Part shown: positions 5,850-8,434 of the stretch, piece after piece
Numbering within the stretch: position 1 is the stretch's first letter
How the letters are laid out: each line of letters begins with the position of its first letter
From: an uncultured Bacilli bacterium
Lineage (GTDB): Bacteria; Bacillota_I; Bacilli_A; RF39; UBA660
Length of the DNA: 8,434 nucleotides
NCBI GenBank assembly: GCA_934095805.1
Contig: CAKOKV010000031.1
Span: 1-8,434, forward strand
Direction of reading: 5' to 3'
Position numbers and translations under genes: made by a program
Notes under the pieces: generated by a model
Database searches by the model: none
Seen by the model: the letters and a program-made list of their open reading frames with translations, nothing else
Told to the model about the DNA's origin: nothing

Positions 5850-7592
5850 ATGAATGAATTAAATACATTAGAAACTAGATTAAATAATTTATTAGAACAA
5901 GATGAAGCAATAAATGTTGCAGCTAGTGAAAAAGGTTTAGAAGAATTAAGAAAAAATATTGAAGCATATGATTCTATTAAGGATGCAGCTTGGAATTATG
6001 ATGAAGCTCATCCTGAAAAATCTAGTGCTGAAAAAGCTATAATTGATAGAATTACTGATAGTGCTTATGAAAAGGTAAATGAGTTAAATAGAGTTTTAGT
6101 AGCTAAAGAAGCTCAATATCTTGAAGATGGTAGAGAAGTAATTTCTATTAGAAGACAAATCAGAGAATTAGATAGAAGAATTGATAAGAATCAATCAATC
6201 GTTTCTGTTGAAAGAGGTCCAGGACTTGAAAATTCTGAAAGCTTTATGAAGTTAATTAATGATTCTGAAAATGAATTAAAAGAAGATACTGCTAAGAGAG
6301 AAGAATTAAAAGCAAGAATGGCTGAATTAACTAGAAATATGAGAAATCTTAAATATGGTGGAGATGCTTATATTAGAAGTGTAGCTGAGGATGAAAAGAG
6401 AAGAGCAGAAATGGCACCTACTGCACCTAGTGCTCCAACAGATTTACCTCCAGAGTTAGATACACCAGCAGAACCTGAAGAAGAAGATGATTTAGGTGTA
6501 CCACCAATTGCTGGAGTTCTTCCTCCAGATTTAGAACCAAATGGAACACCAGCTCCTACTGATGATACTGCTTTACCTCCAGATTTAGATGAAGATCCAG
6601 TACCTGTACCAGTTCCAGTTGGAACAGGAGATGATACTGGAACTGGAACAAGCGACACTGGTGAAGGTGATTCAAACGGTGGCGAAGAAGAACAAGATGA
6701 GGAAGAAGAAGAGGATGAAGTTGTAGCTATTGCTAATCCAAAACCATCTTTATGGAAAAAAGTTGGTGCAGTATTCAAGAAAGCTGTGTTATATTTAGCA
6801 GCTGTTATAACTGCTGTTAGTACACTTGGTACTGCTTATCATACAGGACACACTGATAGTGATATTCATGATATTGGAAATACTCTTAGTGGAATGAGTG
6901 ATACATTAACTGAGATGAGTGAAGAAGATGATTTAGATATTGATGAAGATGAACCAAATCAAAGAGATAATCTAGATGACACTTTAGGTGGCGGAGGAGT
7001 AAAACCTACAGCTCCAACACCTACTGGTGGTAATGGTAATTCAACTAAACCATCTGGTGATAATACACAAAACCCATCAACACCAGGTACAACAACTCCA
7101 TCAACACCTGAAACACCTTCAACTCCAACAACTCCTAGTGAACCAACAAATCCTTCAATTCCATCAACACCAGATACACCATCTGCTGCTGATGTAATTG
7201 GTAGAGTTGGAGAAAAAGAAGTTATTGAAAAAGTATCTACAGGAGAAAATATCAATAATGAAGGTGAAGTATTTGATAGAAATGGAAATATACTAGGAGA
7301 TTCTGATTTAAACAAAGATAAAGATGGTTCTAGTATTGTAACTGGTGGAGATTTTACTCCAGATCATCCAGCTACTGCTCCTGATAATGATACTGAACCT
7401 ACTTATGAAGGATGGAATGATCCAAGTAAGTCTGATCAAGAAAACGAAAATATAGATGATGCATTTGATAATGCATTTGGTGTAGGAACTGATAATTTCG
7501 ATAATTTCTGGAGTAGTTTCTCAAATGATGTTATTGGTAATGCTCAAACTAATCAAGAAACTAATGGTCAAACATTGAATCGTAGTATGTAA
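5850..7592 (+). CDS. Coiled-coil, acidic and Pro/Thr-rich bitopic membrane protein
   Basis: I do not recognise this 580-aa protein. Residues 1-168 are predicted helical/coiled-coil (for example the E/K/R/L-rich stretches around 76-120 and 133-166). A Pro-rich acidic linker (about 190-295) contains LPPELD (199-204), LPPDLE (224-229), LPPDLD (242-247), a VPVPVPV run and a polyglutamate block. Basic SLWKKVGAVFKK (300-311) precedes one membrane segment (about 312-329), so the N-terminal half should be cytoplasmic and the rest outside. The outer part starts acidic, then has a Thr/Pro/Ser-rich stalk with TPSTPETPSTP-type repeats (about 405-445), and ends in an Asp/Asn-rich tail with no sorting signal. 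AAGGAGG (5832-5838) lies 11 nt before the ATG and only 3 nt separate it from the previous stop. The layout suggests a link between a cytoplasmic complex and the envelope, which is inference. Confidence 0.9.
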   Translation: MNELNTLETRLNNLLEQDEAINVAASEKGLEELRKNIEAYDSIKDAAWNYDEAHPEKSSAEKAIIDRITDSAYEKVNELNRVLVAKEAQYLEDGREVISIRRQIRELDRRIDKNQSIVSVERGPGLENSESFMKLINDSENELKEDTAKREELKARMAELTRNMRNLKYGGDAYIRSVAEDEKRRAEMAPTAPSAPTDLPPELDTPAEPEEEDDLGVPPIAGVLPPDLEPNGTPAPTDDTALPPDLDEDPVPVPVPVGTGDDTGTGTSDTGEGDSNGGEEEQDEEEEEDEVVAIANPKPSLWKKVGAVFKKAVLYLAAVITAVSTLGTAYHTGHTDSDIHDIGNTLSGMSDTLTEMSEEDDLDIDEDEPNQRDNLDDTLGGGGVKPTAPTPTGGNGNSTKPSGDNTQNPSTPGTTTPSTPETPSTPTTPSEPTNPSIPSTPDTPSAADVIGRVGEKEVIEKVSTGENINNEGEVFDRNGNILGDSDLNKDKDGSSIVTGGDFTPDHPATAPDNDTEPTYEGWNDPSKSDQENENIDDAFDNAFGVGTDNFDNFWSSFSNDVIGNAQTNQETNGQTLNRSM

Positions 7593-7612
7593 TTGATAAG
7601 GAGGAAAAAAGA

Positions 7613-7855
7613 ATGAATAATTTAACTAATCAAATTTTAGCACTAAAAAGTGGAAAACAATATTTTGTTTTAAGACAAGCATCTTATAAAGGTACAACAT
7701 ACTTCTTAGCTGCTTTAACTACTCCTGATGGAGAAGACTTTACTAATGAATTTGCATTTTTAGAAAAAGTAGAAAAAGAAGGAAAGTTCTTTGTAAAAGA
7801 GGTTACTGATAAAGCTGTTCTTGAGGTACTTGCTAAAAATATTAAATTAGATTAA
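7613..7855 (+). CDS. Small protein, possibly DUF1292-like
   Basis: This 80-aa soluble protein has no signal or membrane segment. A beta pattern (QYFVLRQASYKGTTYFLAAL, then a charged turn, then FAFLEKVEKEGKFFVKEV) is followed by a short C-terminal helix (DKAVLEVLAKNI). The arrangement, with a Y-x-G-x-x-Y-x-L strand pair, an acidic turn and a D-x-x-x-L-E-x-[VL] end helix, recalls DUF1292/YrzB proteins, whose function is unknown; the match is by eye and weak. AAGGAGG (7598-7604) lies 8 nt before the ATG, and 20 nt separate it from the preceding gene, so it is the last gene of the 4179 unit. It is followed by the hairpin that carries the sigG ribosome site. Confidence 0.85.
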   Translation: MNNLTNQILALKSGKQYFVLRQASYKGTTYFLAALTTPDGEDFTNEFAFLEKVEKEGKFFVKEVTDKAVLEVLAKNIKLD

Positions 7856-7875
7856 GTTTTTGAATAAAAAATGAT

Positions 7876-7909
7876 AATTCCTTTCAATATAAGTTGAAAG
7901 GAATTTTTT
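7876..7909 (+). terminator. Hairpin/attenuator at the sigG start, sequestering its SD
   Basis: AATTCCTTTCAA (7876-7887) and TTGAAAGGAATT (7894-7905) form a perfect 12-bp stem with loop TATAAG, followed by T to 7909. This is a good intrinsic terminator for the 4179-7855 unit. The sigG ATG begins at 7910, and its only SD-like sequence, AAAGGAA (7897-7903), lies in the 3' arm, so the same structure would block ribosome entry when folded. In Bacillus subtilis a leader hairpin is reported to dampen sigG translation. Confidence 0.8.
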
Positions 7910-8434
7910 ATGGCAAAAAATAAAGTTGAGATTACTGGTATTAATACTAGTACACTTAGAAGTCTTACTCATGATGAAATGGTATTATTATTTAAAAGTT
8001 ATAAGAAAGGGGATAATGAAAGTAAACAGTTACTTATAGAAGGTAATTTAAAACTTGTTTTAAGTATTCTAAAAAGATATCAGAATAAATGCGATAACTT
8101 GGATGATTTATTTCAAATAGGTGTTGTAGGTCTTATAAAAGCAGTTGATAATTTTGATTTAGCTTTTAATGTAAGATTTAGCACTTATGCAGTTTTTATG
8201 ATTGAAGGAGAAATTAAAAGATATATAAGAGATAATAATCAAGTTAGAATATCTAGAAGTATTAAAGATTTAGCTTATCAAATTATTAATTATAAGGAAG
8301 AATGTATGTATAATAATTCTGTTTATCCATCTAATGAAGAAATATGCAAACATTTTAATATTAATGATTATGAACTTTATGTAGCACTTAGTTCTCTTAG
8401 TGAAACTATGAGTATATTTGTACCAATCTATAAT
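7910..8434 (+). CDS. sigG: RNA polymerase sigma-G (late forespore sigma factor), 5' part
   Basis: Sigma-G controls late forespore genes after engulfment. The first 175 codons are present; the frame runs off the window with no stop. The N-terminus (NKVEITGINTSTLRSL) matches the SigG-specific N-K-V-E-I-x-G-V-[DN]-T-S-x-L signature, which SigF lacks. Region 2 follows (GNLKLVLSILKRY, DLFQIGVVGLIKAVDNFDL, NVRFSTYAV at about 88-95), then IKRYIRDNN and ISRSIKDLAYQ of region 3. The final residues, PIYN, match the E-P-I-Y-N of Bacillus SigG. Two usually conserved positions differ: the Pro of YAVPMI is Phe96, and the Pro of DNNP is Gln111. The ATG directly abuts a hairpin holding its SD. I saw no sigma-F promoter (GYWTA-N16-GGNRANANTW) in the 130 nt upstream. 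In Bacillus sigG directly follows sigE; here three genes intervene. Confidence 0.95.
   Translation, partial: MAKNKVEITGINTSTLRSLTHDEMVLLFKSYKKGDNESKQLLIEGNLKLVLSILKRYQNKCDNLDDLFQIGVVGLIKAVDNFDLAFNVRFSTYAVFMIEGEIKRYIRDNNQVRISRSIKDLAYQIINYKEECMYNNSVYPSNEEICKHFNINDYELYVALSSLSETMSIFVPIYN

Noticed and set aside
6368..6778. Minus-strand open frame of 136 codons
   Set aside because: It is the antisense of the Pro/acidic linker of the 5850 gene; the Ser/Gly-rich product is what antisense of CCA/GAA-type codons gives, and it has no credible SD.
6959..7315. Minus-strand open frame of 118 codons
   Set aside because: It is the antisense of the Thr/Pro/Ser stalk region; the Gly/Val-rich composition mirrors that repeat, and it has no SD.
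7781..7790. GGAAAGTTCT as a sigma-F -10 for sigG
   Set aside because: It mismatches GGNRANANTW at two fixed positions and has no GYWTA at the right spacing upstream.

Overview
The window is AT-rich, uses the standard bacterial code (TGG for Trp, TGA as a stop at 598 and 4079) and has strong AGGAGG-type ribosome sites. It looks like chromosome of an endospore-forming, low-GC Firmicute. The sporulation genes spoIIGA, sigE and sigG, a Spo0A box, a murB gene and the reduced protein style suggest an uncultured gut Bacilli/Erysipelotrichia-like (RF39/RFN20-type) or very low-GC Clostridia lineage. I cannot place it more precisely by eye.

Layout: (1) 14-1473 is a two-gene operon with a strong extended -10 promoter. 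It encodes a membrane-anchored, cysteine-free thioredoxin-like protein whose stop overlaps the start of murB (peptidoglycan precursor synthesis). (2) 1472-1667, minus strand, is a short divergent ribosomal protein L28 gene (rpmB) with its own promoter, SD and terminator, convergent with murB. (3) 1737-2649 is an unrecognised 275-aa cytoplasmic protein with its own promoter and terminator. (4) 2623-4100 is the spoIIG operon: a Spo0A box overlapping the -35 region of a long-spacer promoter, then spoIIGA (membrane aspartic protease), sigE (pro-sigma-E with a shortened pro-sequence) and a terminator. (5) 4109-7855 is a three-gene unit with its own promoter: a bitopic protein with a repeat-containing, Cys-rich ectodomain, a coiled-coil/acidic/Pro-Thr-rich bitopic protein, and an 80-aa possibly DUF1292-like protein. 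(6) 7876-8434 is a perfect 12-bp hairpin whose 3' arm contains the SD of sigG, followed at once by the 5' part of sigG, which runs off the window.

How it fits together: in Bacillus, murB, spoIIGA, sigE and sigG all lie in or beside the division/cell-wall (dcw) cluster, with spoIIGA-sigE-sigG consecutive. That order survives here in pared-down form. Spo0A would switch on spoIIGA-sigE, and SpoIIGA would process pro-sigma-E in the mother cell. SigG is the late forespore factor. The most novel parts are the three unrecognised genes inserted between sigE and sigG, and the hairpin at the sigG start that could limit both read-through from the inserted unit and translation of SigG. I saw no rRNA, tRNA, CRISPR array, insertion sequence or phage gene.
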